A stretch of DNA of 64,000 nt, from positions 1,153,049 through 1,217,048 of the forward strand of contig VZTG01005544.1 of the NCBI GenBank assembly GCA_013397845.1, in the 5' to 3' direction. Position 1 is the stretch's first letter. Each line of letters opens with the position of its first letter. The translations under genes were made by a program, and so were the position numbers. Of the stretch, positions 1 to 10,739 are shown in pieces. This DNA comes from Melanocharis versteri (taxonomy: Eukaryota > Chordata > Aves > Passeriformes > Melanocharitidae). Under the pieces are notes generated by a model. The model was not told where the DNA came from. It did not search any database and saw only the letters and a program-made list of their open reading frames with translations.

Positions 1-96
1 TTTTTCCTTTTATTTTGTTTTTAATCTAGGGATGGGAGAAAGTGAGACAGTGAGAGTTGTGAATATGTATCAAATAGAAAAGAAGGGATGACCCCA

Positions 97-123
97 AATA
101 ATAATGATAATAATAATAATAAG
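97..123. repeat. (AAT)n microsatellite
   Basis: An imperfect AAT trinucleotide array of about nine units with one GAT interruption. It lies in unique AT-rich DNA and has no visible partner feature. Confidence 0.85.
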
Positions 124-1269
124 ACCTACTTTGTAAATTGCACAATGCTATAAATGTTGTCTGTTCGACAAAACCATTTAGTCTTTATCAGACTGAATGC
201 TCCTAATATTGCATTTGGAAATTATGGCCATGAAAATTTGTCAAAAGTCTTTACTGGCTTCTTTCAAGTCACGCTATTAACAGATTTGGTCCTGAGTTCT
301 TCAAATGTATATAAAAATGCACTTGGAAGATGACATTTTTTGCAGTTAAACACCTTCAATCACCACCCAGGATTTATCATGCCCTGCTATCATGTCTCTT
401 GCTGCCATCAAGAAAGGAATGGGTGGAGAAAGAGATTTCATTACGGTTAGTTTATCTCCACAGGCAGGATGCTTCTGAGAGCAGAAGAGAAAATGTGCTC
501 CATCTCAGTAGTGGCCTGATAAAATCCTTGTCATCTGCGGTTTTCCTTTCAGAACTTTTTCTTATTTCAGAACATTTCATCTAAATCATCACTCTTTGGG
601 CAGTTCTGCGTGAATCATAATCTGTTCTGATACCACTATCAGTGGAAATGGTGCTGTCAACATTTATGTCAAAGCTGAGGTTGTAATTTCTTGACAGTAA
701 TGTTCCTCACTTGATGTAACACCCTGCTCAACCTGGAGGAAGCTCCTGCTTGGTGCTCCCTCACTAAGAGTCGTTTGCTACCCAGGCACATGGCAGGTGG
801 AGAAGACATAGTGCTCTCCATGCCATATTTATTTGTTCTGGTAACAGCTCTTTTACCAGTGATACTCCAAAAAGTGTGAGAGGATAAAAATCACTTATAC
901 TAGGGGTGGTTTGGGAGGAGGAAAGAGGGATGGGATGGCTCTGTCATCAAATCTCCATTTTGAATTTACAGGCAAATATGCATTTCAAGCTCAGTTTGTA
1001 GAAGTCTTCCTTCTGTGTCTCATAAGTAACAGATAATTTCCTTGTGTTTTAAGCATATTAAAATGCTTCCATAACAAAAACTAACAAACACACACAAGTC
1101 CAAACACACAAAAAAATACCCGTCCCCAAAATTACTGCTCAAGAACACTGAGAAAGGATTATTCTCTAATTTTCAACATGATTCTTCCCTTAAAGTGAAG
1201 GAACAAGAAATTCATATGTTTATTTGCCAGTTTCACATAATTTTTTTATATAAATGAACTATGAAATCC
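124..1269. other. Unique AT-rich DNA, no gene seen
   Basis: The only open frame of note is 84 codons at 330-584 (+). It has no family resemblance, no signal peptide and no convincing splice context, so I treat it as chance. No repeat was recognised here. Confidence 0.6.
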
Positions 1270-1640
1270 CAGATATGAAACACAGAGTGGAACAAATGCA
1301 GAAAAGGGCTACTTAGAAGGTCAAGGGAATGGAAAAATTTTCTTAGCAGTCTAGAAAGCTTGGTTTGTTGAGCCTCTCAAAACGGAAGGGATACAACAGA
1401 GGATTTTATTGCTGTCTAAAATAACATCAGGGAAGTTTTAATGGTTACATGAGAGAAGGAAAAGGCCTATTATAGCTAACGGGCAATGTTTGCAAAAGAC
1501 AAAATGGATATAAAGTGCTGAAAATAAATTTAAACTAGAAAGTTGAAGAGCATTCTCACTCATTAGAGAAACTATGATCTGTAGAAATCTACCAACCAGA
1601 GACCTCAGAGGCAAAAATCCTGATCTTTTTTAATGTGGAA
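1270..1640 (+). mobile_element. Ancient CR1/L3-like LINE fragment
   Basis: The plus strand resembles the part of old CR1/L3-type LINEs just downstream of the reverse-transcriptase core. Landmarks are a CAGAAAAGGGCTAC-like segment near 1300, AAGGGAATGGAAAAA near 1324, CTAGAAAGCTTGGTTTGTTGA near 1352, and an ACAAAATGGATATAAA-like segment near 1499. The copy is riddled with stops and indels, so it is old and inert. The family assignment is from recall; ends are approximate. Confidence 0.7.
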
Positions 1641-1644
1641 AGTG

Positions 1645-2535
1645 AAAGAGCTCATACTGCATGCTACTTGCCATAGCAGAGCATTTTTGGGATTGTACCT
1701 CTCTTCCCATTTCTATCATGACTTGAAAAATAAGAAAACTCTCTAGTTTGTTTAATCATCTGTGTTTTGAAAATCATATTTGCCATAGCAAGTAAATTGA
1801 ATATGCAGTTAAGTCACACAACACTTCTTCAAAAGGTTTAGTATTCCTGTGGGTAGCATGGACTTTTGGCCTGCTACAAGAAAAAATCAAACACAGATCT
1901 AAAGGCAAAAGAGATGTGCTTGCAAAGGCAGAATATATTCTGTAGCAGCTCAAATGCAGTAATTTTCACTGAAAGATTTTAGTTTAGAAGTCTGGGGGAT
2001 TTTTTTTTTAATTAGACAAAATCAGAGTAAAGGGAATAAACATTCTCTTTTATGCTATGCTAAGCAATAAAGTTATGTAAGGAATAGTGGAAGAAAATAG
2101 TACAAATTACAAAACAGTCTACATAATAGCTAAAAGACGAACTTTGCTTCATCTGAACTCACCCTTTCTCCAATCAAATAACATCCCTCTACTAACTGTA
2201 AACAAATTCTAAATTGACAGTTGTTGAAATCTGCAAATAATCCCAGACTGCCTTTATATCCCAGAAGTTTAGTATTAGTTTAATAGTCTCCACTTTTGAG
2301 GGTCAGATTGGAGCCCCTACTTGAGGACTAGAACAATCAACCTGGCAGACACATAACCAATATTGGAGGTGTCACTGGTCCTTAACTTCAGGAAGAGCTG
2401 CTCTTGTGCACATATCAGTAAATCTTGAATCACTTCCTAGCCTAAATTCTAAAATGGTGGCAAATTTTTCCAGGTGGTTTTATGCATTATGCACAGCTCC
2501 TTTGAATAGAAATTCCTCAAAGAAACAACGAAAAA
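1645..2535. other. Unique DNA, no gene seen
   Basis: AT-rich sequence with scattered short A and T runs. No reading frame exceeds about 65 codons and no repeat family was recognised. Confidence 0.6.
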
Positions 2536-3077
2536 ACACAAAAAAAAAACCCCAAAACACAGGAACCACATAGTAAAGATTAACAGGCAACTAATATATT
2601 TCATTGTCTTAATTGAGTTTGGATAATTACAGATACTCATTTACTTCCCCATCCCTCTATTTAAAATGCTGTTGCAAGTTTCACATGGATAAAGTGTTTA
2701 CCCATTCGGTCTTGGGCCATCAGTTCGTGTAGGGCCACCAGTTTGTTCTGTAGTGGTCCATCAGCATGGAGCTCTCTTCTCCAATAATTTTAAAGGCAGC
2801 ACATGCAAATTTGTTCCAAACTTTGGCTTCTCTTGGAAACGTCTTCGCTCTCTGAAAAGTTCTATTTTCTGGGATTACTGCATTCAGCTTGCAGTGACTG
2901 TGCTCCTCATACAAGACACAGTACGATGTGCTAAATTCTTCAGTTCTCTGGCTCACCTTGCCCTGTCTCTCAGGAGAATCAGCACTGGTTTATCAATGAC
3001 TGCAAGCTGTATCTTAGATATTATTTTTACCAGCTGTCTGTATTTAAATATTGCCTCAGAATGATGTTAGTATTTGC
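2536..3077. repeat. Copy 1 of a ~540-bp direct duplication
   Basis: This 542-bp block recurs at 3657-4197 with an offset of about 1,120 bp. Most of it is identical. Several substitutions fall within roughly 2690-2760, and there is a one-base indel in the CTCCAATAATTTT stretch near 2780. A minus-strand frame of 78 codons (2720-2956) lies inside it and is copied in truncated form; it matches no family I know. This copy continues naturally into single-copy sequence at 3078, unlike the second copy, which stops at an N. Confidence 0.9.
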
Positions 3078-3432
3078 AACATTTGGCCACGTTGTTCCAA
3101 TCGAATATGCCTACTTATCTACATTACTGGGATTACACAGCAGGTGGCCACGTCGTCAAAGAAGAATAAAGTTCAAATTGCTGCAAATACGCCTGACAGT
3201 TTTTGTCTTTGTAAATTCTGAAAGATTTTGGATGTGATAATGTTACAGCTTCAGGTACCTTCCTCTTCTATGTTGCTTTTGACACTTTCTGTCACTCAAT
3301 GTTCTTGATTTTGTTTTTTTGGTTACTGTTTAGAGAGGGGTTAACATATATAAAATGGCATCCTAGAGAAAAAGGGGTTTTGCAATTGTGAGTCCTATAT
3401 TTATATAATTTCCCCCCAACCCTTCCGTGTCC

Positions 3433-3584
3433 AGGGTAGTGGTAGAATCACCCTCCCTGGAAGCGTTCATAAAATGTATGGACATGACACTTAAAGACAC
3501 GATTTAATGGTAAAGGTGGTGGTGGTGGCTCGACAGTAGGAGTTGATGATTTTAACAGTCTTTTCGAACCTTAATGATTCTATG
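3433..3584 (+). mobile_element. CR1 LINE 3' end
   Basis: The order of landmarks is that of the CR1 3' terminus. GGTAGTGGTAGAATCACCCTCCCTGGAAG corresponds to the 'one-sided gap in the reading frame end' segment that precedes the tail in avian CR1. It is followed by a GACACTTAAAGACACGATTTA-like segment, a GGTGGTGG run, and TTGATGATTTTAACAGTCTTTT, ending in AATGATTCTATG. The element stops at an N (3585) exactly in the terminal octamer region. No coding capacity remains. Confidence 0.8.
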
Positions 3585-3585
3585 N
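3585..3585. other. Single-N assembly gap
   Basis: An undetermined base inside the CR1 terminal octamer. Sequence on its right restarts the same CR1 tail about 95 bp earlier in the element, so this is a join between overlapping pieces rather than a simple unread base. Confidence 0.9.
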
Positions 3586-3655
3586 CTTTAAAGACATGGA
3601 TTAATGGTAAAGGTGGCGGTGGTTCGACAGTAGGAGCTGATGATTTTAACGGTCT
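3586..3655 (+). mobile_element. Second copy of CR1 3' tail (left part)
   Basis: This repeats the 3491-3567 part of the preceding CR1 tail with a few substitutions. It is cut at an N (3656) in the middle of the GATTTTAACGGTCT motif. Its continuation, with an 18-bp overlap, lies at 4199-4246 beyond the inserted duplicate block. Confidence 0.8.
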
Positions 3656-3656
3656 N

Positions 3657-4197
3657 ACACAAAAAAAAAACCCCAAAACACAGGAACCACATAGTAAAGA
3701 TTAACAGGCAACTAATATATTTCATTGTCTTAATTGAGTTTGGATAATTACAGATACTCATTTACTTCCCCATCCCTCTATTTAAAATGCTGTTGCAAGT
3801 TTCACATGGATAAAAGGTTTACACATTCAGTCTTGAGCCGTCAGTTCATGTCAGGCCATCAGTTTATTCTGTAGTGGTCCATCAGTATGGAGCTCTCTTC
3901 TCCATAATTTTAAAGGCAGCACATGCAAATTTGTTCCAAACTTTGGCTTCTCTTGGAAACGTCTTCGCTCTCTGAAAAGTTCTATTTTCTGGGATTACTG
4001 CATTCAGCTTGCAGTGACTGTGCTCCTCATACAAGACACAGTACGATGTGCTAAATTCTTCAGTTCTCTGGCTCACCTTGCCCTGTCTCTCAGGAGAATC
4101 AGCACTGGTTTATCAATGACTGCAAGCTGTATCTTAGATATTATTTTTACCAGCTGTCTGTATTTAAATATTGCCTCAGAATGATGTTAGTATTTGC
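3657..4197. repeat. Copy 2 of the ~540-bp duplication, N-bounded
   Basis: A 541-bp near-copy of 2536-3077, bounded on both sides by a single N (3656 and 4198). The 18 bases before the left N and after the right N are identical (TGATGATTTTAACGGTCT). Removing the block would therefore restore one continuous CR1 tail. This is the signature of a misplaced or allelic contig rather than a biological insertion. Confidence 0.88.
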
Positions 4198-4198
4198 N

Positions 4199-4246
4199 TG
4201 ATGATTTTAACGGTCTTTTCCAACCTTAATGATTCTATGATTTCAT
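4199..4246 (+). mobile_element. CR1 3' tail, right part
   Basis: Starts with GATGATTTTAACGGTCTTTT and ends AATGATTCTATGATTTCATG, the degenerate ATTCTATG terminal repeat typical of CR1. It completes the tail that begins at 3586. Confidence 0.78.
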
Positions 4247-4249
4247 GAA

Positions 4250-6115
4250 AAGCTTTTGATTGGCTTGCCACTTTCAAGTAAATTTGATAAGGAGAGCTAG
4301 CCTTAAAACTTAATTCCTAGAATTTAACATAAAAGAAATGTCTGGATTAAAAATAAAACCCACAAAAACCCTACAGAAGTGCCACTGAATATGACCTTAC
4401 ATCTTTTTAGACAGTAAAGAACCTTAGAAAAGAAAGTTCTAAAATCCCTCAGTTTTGGGAAAGTTCCTTCTCTGGTAAATTGCCTCTTAATAAATGAGAC
4501 TGGCCGTACAAGCTGCATTGTGGTACTGGGCAGCAGTGCAGTTTCTCTTCTCCCTTTGGCTCTGCAACCTTAAGAATCACCTGATCCCAGGTCAGGCTGC
4601 TGGTGTCCAGCCATGCCTGGCATGTGATGATCATGGACCAAAAGGAAGGCTCTGATGCTGTGCTGAAAATGAGTGAAATACACACCTCTCTAGGAGAGAA
4701 GGAGAGTGAGACAGGAGGCAATTAGATGAGTCTCACTTCTCAGCAGGAGAGACTTGACACATTCCCCTTTTGGTGGACACATCTGCCTTTCCTTACCTGC
4801 AGACCCTTCGCCAAGACTAGATTGTTTCCTTTCCACACACTACCTTTGAAATGGCTAAATTTTATTGAAAAGAATAACCTTGGTTTTAACGTGGTAATCT
4901 AATGTCTTGAATTACTTGTGGATACCTGAATTCTAAGCTCGGTATGATAAGTATTTATTTCATATTCATATTTGTTAGCTCAAGTTAAAAATAGTCCCAA
5001 CTATAAGTTAGTGCTTTGGTCTAGTTTGGTTGGGAAAGATAATATCCATGAAACTCTGTCAGCAAAAGTTTTATGATTTTTAACTATTGTTAAGAGTGTG
5101 CTTAATTTCCAAAATTTCCTCCCTCCAGACAATGTCATATGGCCAGATCTGTACTTATCCTCAAATCTCATTTCCATGTTTGTGCATAACTTCATTGGGA
5201 TGAAATAGTGGAGGTAAAGATCCTGAGGGAAATAAGGAAAACCACTAGCAGAATAATGAGTGACTCCTGCCTTGTTCAGGGAATTCATGAGATCTGATGG
5301 GATGTTGCCCTGAAGGGCCGAAGGATGTGGGATAGCTCATCAAGGACAGAATTAGAGCAAAAGAAATATCTATTTAAATGTGAAGGATGTTGAGCAGCTT
5401 TGGCAAAACTTGACTTAGTTCACTGAGTTCAAACAGGAAAAAATTCTTGTGTAGACATTGAAAACCACTGTGGGACACCAGAAACAATACAGAACAATGT
5501 GATTAGACAAAGCTTACCTGGAGTTGAAATTGGTAATGGACAGGAAAAGCCACCAGAAAGATTTCCACTGTCACGTGAAAAGCTAAACAAAGACTAAAGA
5601 AGATTTGTGTCCACTACTGAATGAAATCACTGGCAAAGGGCGTGGAAGAAGGTCCATGAGTTTTCATTTACTCAGTCTTTAGTGGCACAGTCTGCATTCC
5701 AGTTTTCTCAGTCCCACGCCTAACAGCAGAGTTTAAAGGGCTGCAACACCATACACTATGCAGAAAGATCAAAATAGGAGTTGCTTAGGCAAATTTGAAA
5801 TGCAGATATCCATGGAAGCATATGGGACACAACTGGAGGTCCTGAGCATGGGGAGAATGACTCTGCAACACTTCACAACTCCCACAACAAACTCCTCAAA
5901 AGGTGCTGGCTAACAAAGTACAACACAACTAAAGGTACTGGCTCACAAGAAACAGACATCTCCAAAAAATTCTCCCCTCCCACAAAGAATTTCTACATGG
6001 AGAATGGCAGAATGGAATAGAATGTGTCCTGGCAAAGCAAAGAAACAAAACGAAGGGTATTGCCTGTCCTTAGATCTTGCATTGGTTCTGCTGCATGGAT
6101 GGTCTGGAGCTGGGG
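4250..6115. other. Unique DNA, no gene seen
   Basis: No supported feature. Overlapping minus-strand frames of 64 and 90 codons at 4324-4721 and one of 95 codons at 5001-5288 have no recognisable domain. A short SDG-like stretch around 5290-5330 weakly recalls CR1 ORF2 but is too short to call. Confidence 0.55.
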
Positions 6116-6117
6116 TT

Positions 6118-6215
6118 GTGAGACAAAGAGAATGAAAGTGGAAAAAAAGATGGGGAGAAGGAAAAAAGAAAGAGGAAAGGAGAAAGAGAAGAGAGGAAAG
6201 GAGATGAAGGGGGCC
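6118..6215 (+). repeat. Purine-rich (GAAA/GGAAA) tract
   Basis: About 100 bases almost entirely A and G on the plus strand, with irregular AGAAAGAGGAAAGG-type units. It is low-complexity sequence; the lysine-rich frame across it (6024-6218) is a by-product of this composition. Confidence 0.8.
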
Positions 6216-6239
6216 TGATCAATTTCCTTTTATATTTTA

Positions 6240-6895
6240 AATTACATGCAAGAAGTATTCTGGGAAGGTGCAGGAGCTATCTGGGAATCTTCTGCAGTAC
6301 CAAGGGTGCTGGAACTCTCCTTGTGCCCATGGTCCTGGGATTGCCTCCATGCAGGACCACAGCACCTCCACCAGCCAAATGTGTCCTCAATGAGACCCCT
6401 CCACGTGAAAGACCAGAGTCCTATTGGAACTTGTACACCACACATGTGAGCTACAGGAGCTCTGGACTAAGAGCCAAGGGACAGAGCCTGTGTGTCTGCC
6501 GATGTGCAGCAATTTTGGGGCAGTAACAGCCACTGCCAACTGCCACCAGAGTGGTCTCTGCTGCTGCCCCCAGCTGCTGCTCAGCCAGGAATCCAGATGC
6601 CCCAAAGCAGGTAAAAGGCTGCTTTTTAGGGTGTTGCCACCTTCTCATTGCTTTGCAGGAACTGTTTAACCTCAGGCTGGACAGGTGCTGTGATGAGACA
6701 CTGGTGGCCCTCAAAACAAAGACCCAGCAATTTTCCGCCGAGTGAAATGCAGGTGGGAGAATCCTGGTGACCTTCTTGGTGCAAAAAGAACCCTGACTTT
6801 CGTTCTCGAAAGCTTGCCAGAGAAGGACTATCCCCTTGCAGCACTGTGGGAAAGCCCCAGCTGGAGAGCCCAGAAGGCTGAAGTGAGTTTTCTTC
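6240..6895. other. GC-richer block of unknown origin
   Basis: This stretch is visibly richer in G and C than its surroundings and is open in several frames on both strands. The longest is 162 codons on the minus strand (6451-6939), which matches no family I recognise. It ends where an avian LTR begins. It could be internal or 5' sequence of the same retroviral element, or unrelated unique DNA. I cannot decide from sequence alone. Confidence 0.35.
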
Positions 6896-7436
6896 CCAAT
6901 GTCTGGTGTGGGGCTGTGTTTTGGGCTTGTGCTGAGCACAGGGTTGATAACACAGAGATGGTTTTGTTATTGCTGAACAGGATTACACAGACAAGGCCTT
7001 TTCTGCTTTTTATACTGCCACTCTGGCAAGGGGTTTGAGGGTGCTTGGGAGGTTGGGATGAGATTGGATGGGGGTCCCCAACTGATAAAAGGGACACTTC
7101 GGACCATATGAAATCATGGTTTGTACATAGCAGAGGGGGGAAAGAAGGAAGGGTGATATTTGAAGTGATGGTGTTTGTCTTACCAAGTAACCACTCTGCA
7201 TGATGGGTCCCTGCTCTCCTGGAGATGGCTGAACACCTGCTCATGGAAGAAGTGAATTAATTCTTGTTTTGCTTTGCTTGTTCACACATCTTTTTATTTT
7301 CCTATTAAACTGTCTTTATCTCAAACCACAAGTTCTCCAGGTCTCATCCTTCTGATTCTCTCCTGGATCCTGCTGGAGAGGGAGTGAGTGAGCGTCTGTG
7401 TAGGGCTGGGCTGGTGCCTGGGGTTAAACCATTACA
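6896..7436 (+). mobile_element. Old avian ERV LTR (3' portion or whole)
   Basis: The order of landmarks matches an avian ERVL-type LTR I know from many bird genomes. They are GTTGATAACACAGAGATG (about 6942), a tract near AACAGGATTACACAGA (6975), GGGACACTTCGGACCATATGA (7091), CTCCTGGAGATGGCTGAACACCTG (7216), TTGTTTTGCTTTGCTTG (7264), CCTATTAAACTGTCTTTATCTC (7301, with the ATTAAA poly(A) signal at 7304-7309), and the terminus CTGGGGTTAAACCATTACA ending at 7436. The expected CA end is present. The 5' boundary is uncertain. No internal gag or pol frames are recognisable, so no viral protein can be made from it. Confidence 0.75.
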
Positions 7437-7439
7437 GAC

Positions 7440-8440
7440 CGGCAGTGCTCGATCGCTCTCAGTAAAGAGGTGCTTCCTAATTTCCAGCAGGAACCTCTCA
7501 TGTTCCAGTTGGTGCCCACTGCCTCTTGTTCTGCAATGAGGCACCATTCCAAAGAGCCTGACTCCACCTTCTTTGCATCATCCTTTTAAGCCTTTACGTA
7601 CATAGACACATTCTCCCTGAGCCTTCTCTTCTCCCTGAAATGGGTTTCCTGGTGTCCAGGAACCATGAGTTTTCATCCAGACCACTTCTCCAGTCTTTTG
7701 AGGTACCTCTGGATGACAAATGGGGTACCAGCCAGCTCTCCCAGTTTTGTACAATTCTTTCCCCATCATCTAGAAAAATAATGAAGATCTGCCGCCAGTG
7801 ACTGTATTTTAACAAGACTTTGTGTCTCGGATTGCCACCCTCCTGGCCCTTTTCAGTCGTGTCTCTCTCTGTTTATCTAGCCCATGCTTCATCAGTTCCC
7901 CCGTGAAGATCCCATGGTGACAATTTTCAGTGTCTTGTGGAAGCCAGGGTACACATGTCCACTGCTCTTCTCTCACCTGCTAAGCAAGTCCTTTCACCAC
8001 AGAAGAACATCACATTGGTCAAGTATGTGGCCCCGTCGGTGTTCCACGCTGCTGCTCCTGTTTTCTTTCTTGTCCTTCATTTGCCTGGAAATGCCTTCAA
8101 AGATTAACTAATGACTTTCCCAAGGACTACAGACTGACCAGCCTGTATCTTCGCAAGTCCTCCTTCTTACCCTTTTTGAAGATAGGAGTGACCTTTGCTT
8201 TCCTCTGGTCCTCAGGCACCTCCTCTAGTCACTGTAATCATTCATCCACTGTCAAGAAGCTTCACAATGGTATAATCCAAGTCCCTCAGCACTTTTGGGT
8301 AGATGGTACCAGGACCTATAGATTTATGTTCGCCCAATCTTCTTAAGAATTCTTTAACTTGATCTCTTCTACTAAGGGTAAGTTTTTCTTGCCCCGGACT
8401 ACTCTCACCATCATTTTTCCTATGCTGCCTGTTGTTACTG
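7440..8440 (-). mobile_element. Degraded CR1 LINE, antisense ORF2 fragment
   Basis: On the minus strand the sequence follows CR1 ORF2. The clearest block is the complement of 8157-8192, which translates as VTPIFKKGKKED, a conserved stretch early in the CR1 reverse-transcriptase domain. It is followed by YRLVSL, which corresponds to the usual NYRPVSLT. The complement also carries a VPED segment immediately upstream and CR1-like 3' sequence toward 7460-7620 (GAGAAGAGAAGGCTCAGGG). Stops and frameshifts are frequent, so it is inactive. It directly abuts the LTR end at 7436. Confidence 0.8.
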
Positions 8441-8562
8441 CCTGTGAATGGTGTTTGGGTGTTAATTACATTCCTGTCCTTTCCATGAGTCTCACTAGAC
8501 TGAACTCTACCCTCTGGAATTTTATAAGTTTTTCTTAAATGAAACCACCTTCTTTTTTGGTA

Positions 8563-8634
8563 GTTTTTTGTTTGTTTGTTTGTTTGTTTGGTTTTGGTTT
8601 TGTTTTGCTTTTGCTTTTGCTTTTGTTTTTTTTG
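8563..8634. repeat. (TTTG)n / T-G-C simple repeat
   Basis: A (TTTG) array passing into GTTTTG and GCTTTT units and a final T run. It is one of about ten tracts in the window that use G and T on one strand, or A and C on the other, almost exclusively. Confidence 0.88.
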
Positions 8635-8639
8635 GCATA

Positions 8640-10205
8640 GTGCACTGAGAATTCCTTCCTAGCATTCCAAGGAAACATTTACTTGCTTATTGAGCACGTA
8701 ATTCTCCCTGTATCTTTGATGATAGGCAGTTGGGACATTCTGGTTTGAAGGCATTTTCAGCCCATCTCATGTCTGAGAAATCTGCAAATTTACTTTCAGT
8801 CATACATACACCAACGTCTCCAGAGTGAGAGGGAAGCAGAGGCTTGGAGACCTATTTCATTTAATGAAGACCATATCAGATATTTTCATGAGTAATTATA
8901 TATGCTGGAATTAGGGTTGGTCTCTCATGTAATCTCTTCCCCTTTAACAAAAAAGTACCATGGAATTTTAAATCCCTAGATTGTCAAACACTACAGTAAT
9001 ATTCTTGCCAATGAGTTTACTGTCATAAGCATTTGGAGAGAAAGTCCATTTTAAAAGAATATTCATGAAAAACACTTTCTGAATACATAATTGGGAGAAA
9101 TGTCACAGCAATTGTTAGAGTTGCACTCACTAATTAGAGAAAGTACAAAATACCATGTGATTTATGTGTTCCATCAAAACTAAACTAGGATTTCTGATAT
9201 TGTATATTCACAATGAATTTTGCTTGTGTTCAGTATACAGACCATGCTTCAATTGCAGAAATCACTCACTGAATCATCAGGACGGAACAGATGCAAGAAA
9301 ATTGTGATCTTCTTGATGAGAAACAGTAAAAAAAATAAAAAAAGAAAAAGGCACTGGATCAATTATTCACTGCAAATTACACACTTGGCTACCATGATTA
9401 TTATAACCCCTTCACATCCCTGTTACTCTACACTCCATTATTCCTGCTTACCCCTATGGAGCCTGCCCTTTTACCTTCCCGACACTCCCCCCTTTTCTAG
9501 CTGTCAAACAGACTATTTCAATCCCTGTTTAAAGGATTTCTTATTTCTTCTTTGTGTGCTGCCTGTATCCTGCCATCCCTATCTCTCCCCCTTGCAGCTC
9601 CATCAGAGTAGTGGCTTTCATGCCTAAAATGGTGGGGGAAATGCTGGTTTAAAGACCATCTGGCTTCTATTCACAAGGACACTATTAAAAACCAAACTGG
9701 TTTCTTAAAGCTCCTACTGAAGTGTAGAAAAGTGTTCTTTTTACCCCCTCTGCTTTTAAACTGAGGGATTTTTTATATTTTTTTTTTCCCAAAGTCTTCA
9801 GACTTGTTCTTGAAACTGCTGCTGTCATGCAGGAGCCCTGTATGGCTTCCATAATGAATAGCACAAATAATTTTTAACGAATCCTTCCTTTATCAGCACA
9901 GCTCAGCGCAAGAAAGGATTATGCATGGTGAATTTGATATAGAGGACACAAAGGTACTGGCTTATGGGATAGTTGTTAATTGTTGGGGCTTATTAATGAT
10001 ATTTCTTCAATTTACCATTTAGCTGTCAAGGGTGCCTTTGTCAGTCTTGTAGAAAGAATCTAAATATTATCCTCCCAGTCGCTGTGAGGTGTGGCAGTAT
10101 CACTCTTTCTGTTTAACGTTTAATCAACAAATTCAAGTGACTTGGCCGAAGCTGGGCAGAAAGAAAATCTAGGATCAAAGAAAAAAACAAAGAGACTTGC
10201 AATCT
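8640..10205. other. Unique DNA, no gene seen
   Basis: Holds the longest open frame of this part, 135 codons at 9220-9627 (+). Its start is not an ATG, its composition is ordinary and it has no domain, so I do not call it a gene. AT-rich with short T runs near 9770. Confidence 0.55.
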
Positions 10206-10206
10206 T

Positions 10207-10254
10207 TGCCTTGTCTTCACAAAGCACAGATGCCTTGTCTTTACAAAGCACAGA
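10207..10254. repeat. Tandem duplication of a 24-bp unit
   Basis: Two adjacent copies of TGCCTTGTCTTCACAAAGCA plus CAGA (10207-10230 and 10231-10254), differing at one position (C versus T). Confidence 0.95.
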
Positions 10255-10739
10255 AGAGCTTACCCTATTGCAGTACTCTAGCTTTCATGATATCTCAAGC
10301 TGCTTCACGCTCTAAGGCATAAATTTGCTTTTTTAATAACTCCTGTCACTGGAGAGGAGGCAAAGGCAAAGGCATTCATATGTTTGTGTTGAACCCTGAA
10401 AAAAAAAATTAACTTTCACTTTGATAGTTTTCTGCCTATTTTCTAGTAAAGACTATATAAATTCTATCTGTTACTTAAATCCAGGTTTGGGCCTATTTCA
10501 TCAAAAGATGTTTTAGATGTTTCACATGCCCTGTGGTAGAGTCTGGAACAGTCGTTGTGTTGGGGCACAGCAGTGATGGAGCATTGAGTTCCACTTCCAA
10601 ACCAAATGGGTTCCTTTGGTGTCTGGATCAGACAGACCTAGTTTACAACAGGACTTTATCAGCCTCATCTCAGGAACAAGATCCCATGCGATGATGATGA
10701 GAATGGCTTATGCAGGGAATCAACCAAAGGAATCCTCCT

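Noticed and set aside
2720..2956. 78-codon minus frame repeated at 3882-4076, looking like a duplicated gene
   Set aside because: The second copy lies in an N-bounded probable assembly duplicate, and the peptide matches nothing I know.
3657..4197. Interpretation as a transposon with an 18-bp target duplication
   Set aside because: The block is a copy of adjacent DNA with no terminal motifs and is bounded by Ns; an assembly artefact explains it better.
5285..5340. Possible CR1 ORF2 fragment (TCTGATGGGATG...)
   Set aside because: Only a few residues resemble CR1, and the sequence on both sides does not continue the match.
9220..9627. 135-codon plus-strand frame
   Set aside because: No ATG start, no recognised domain, no splice context; length is plausible by chance in a 64-kb window.
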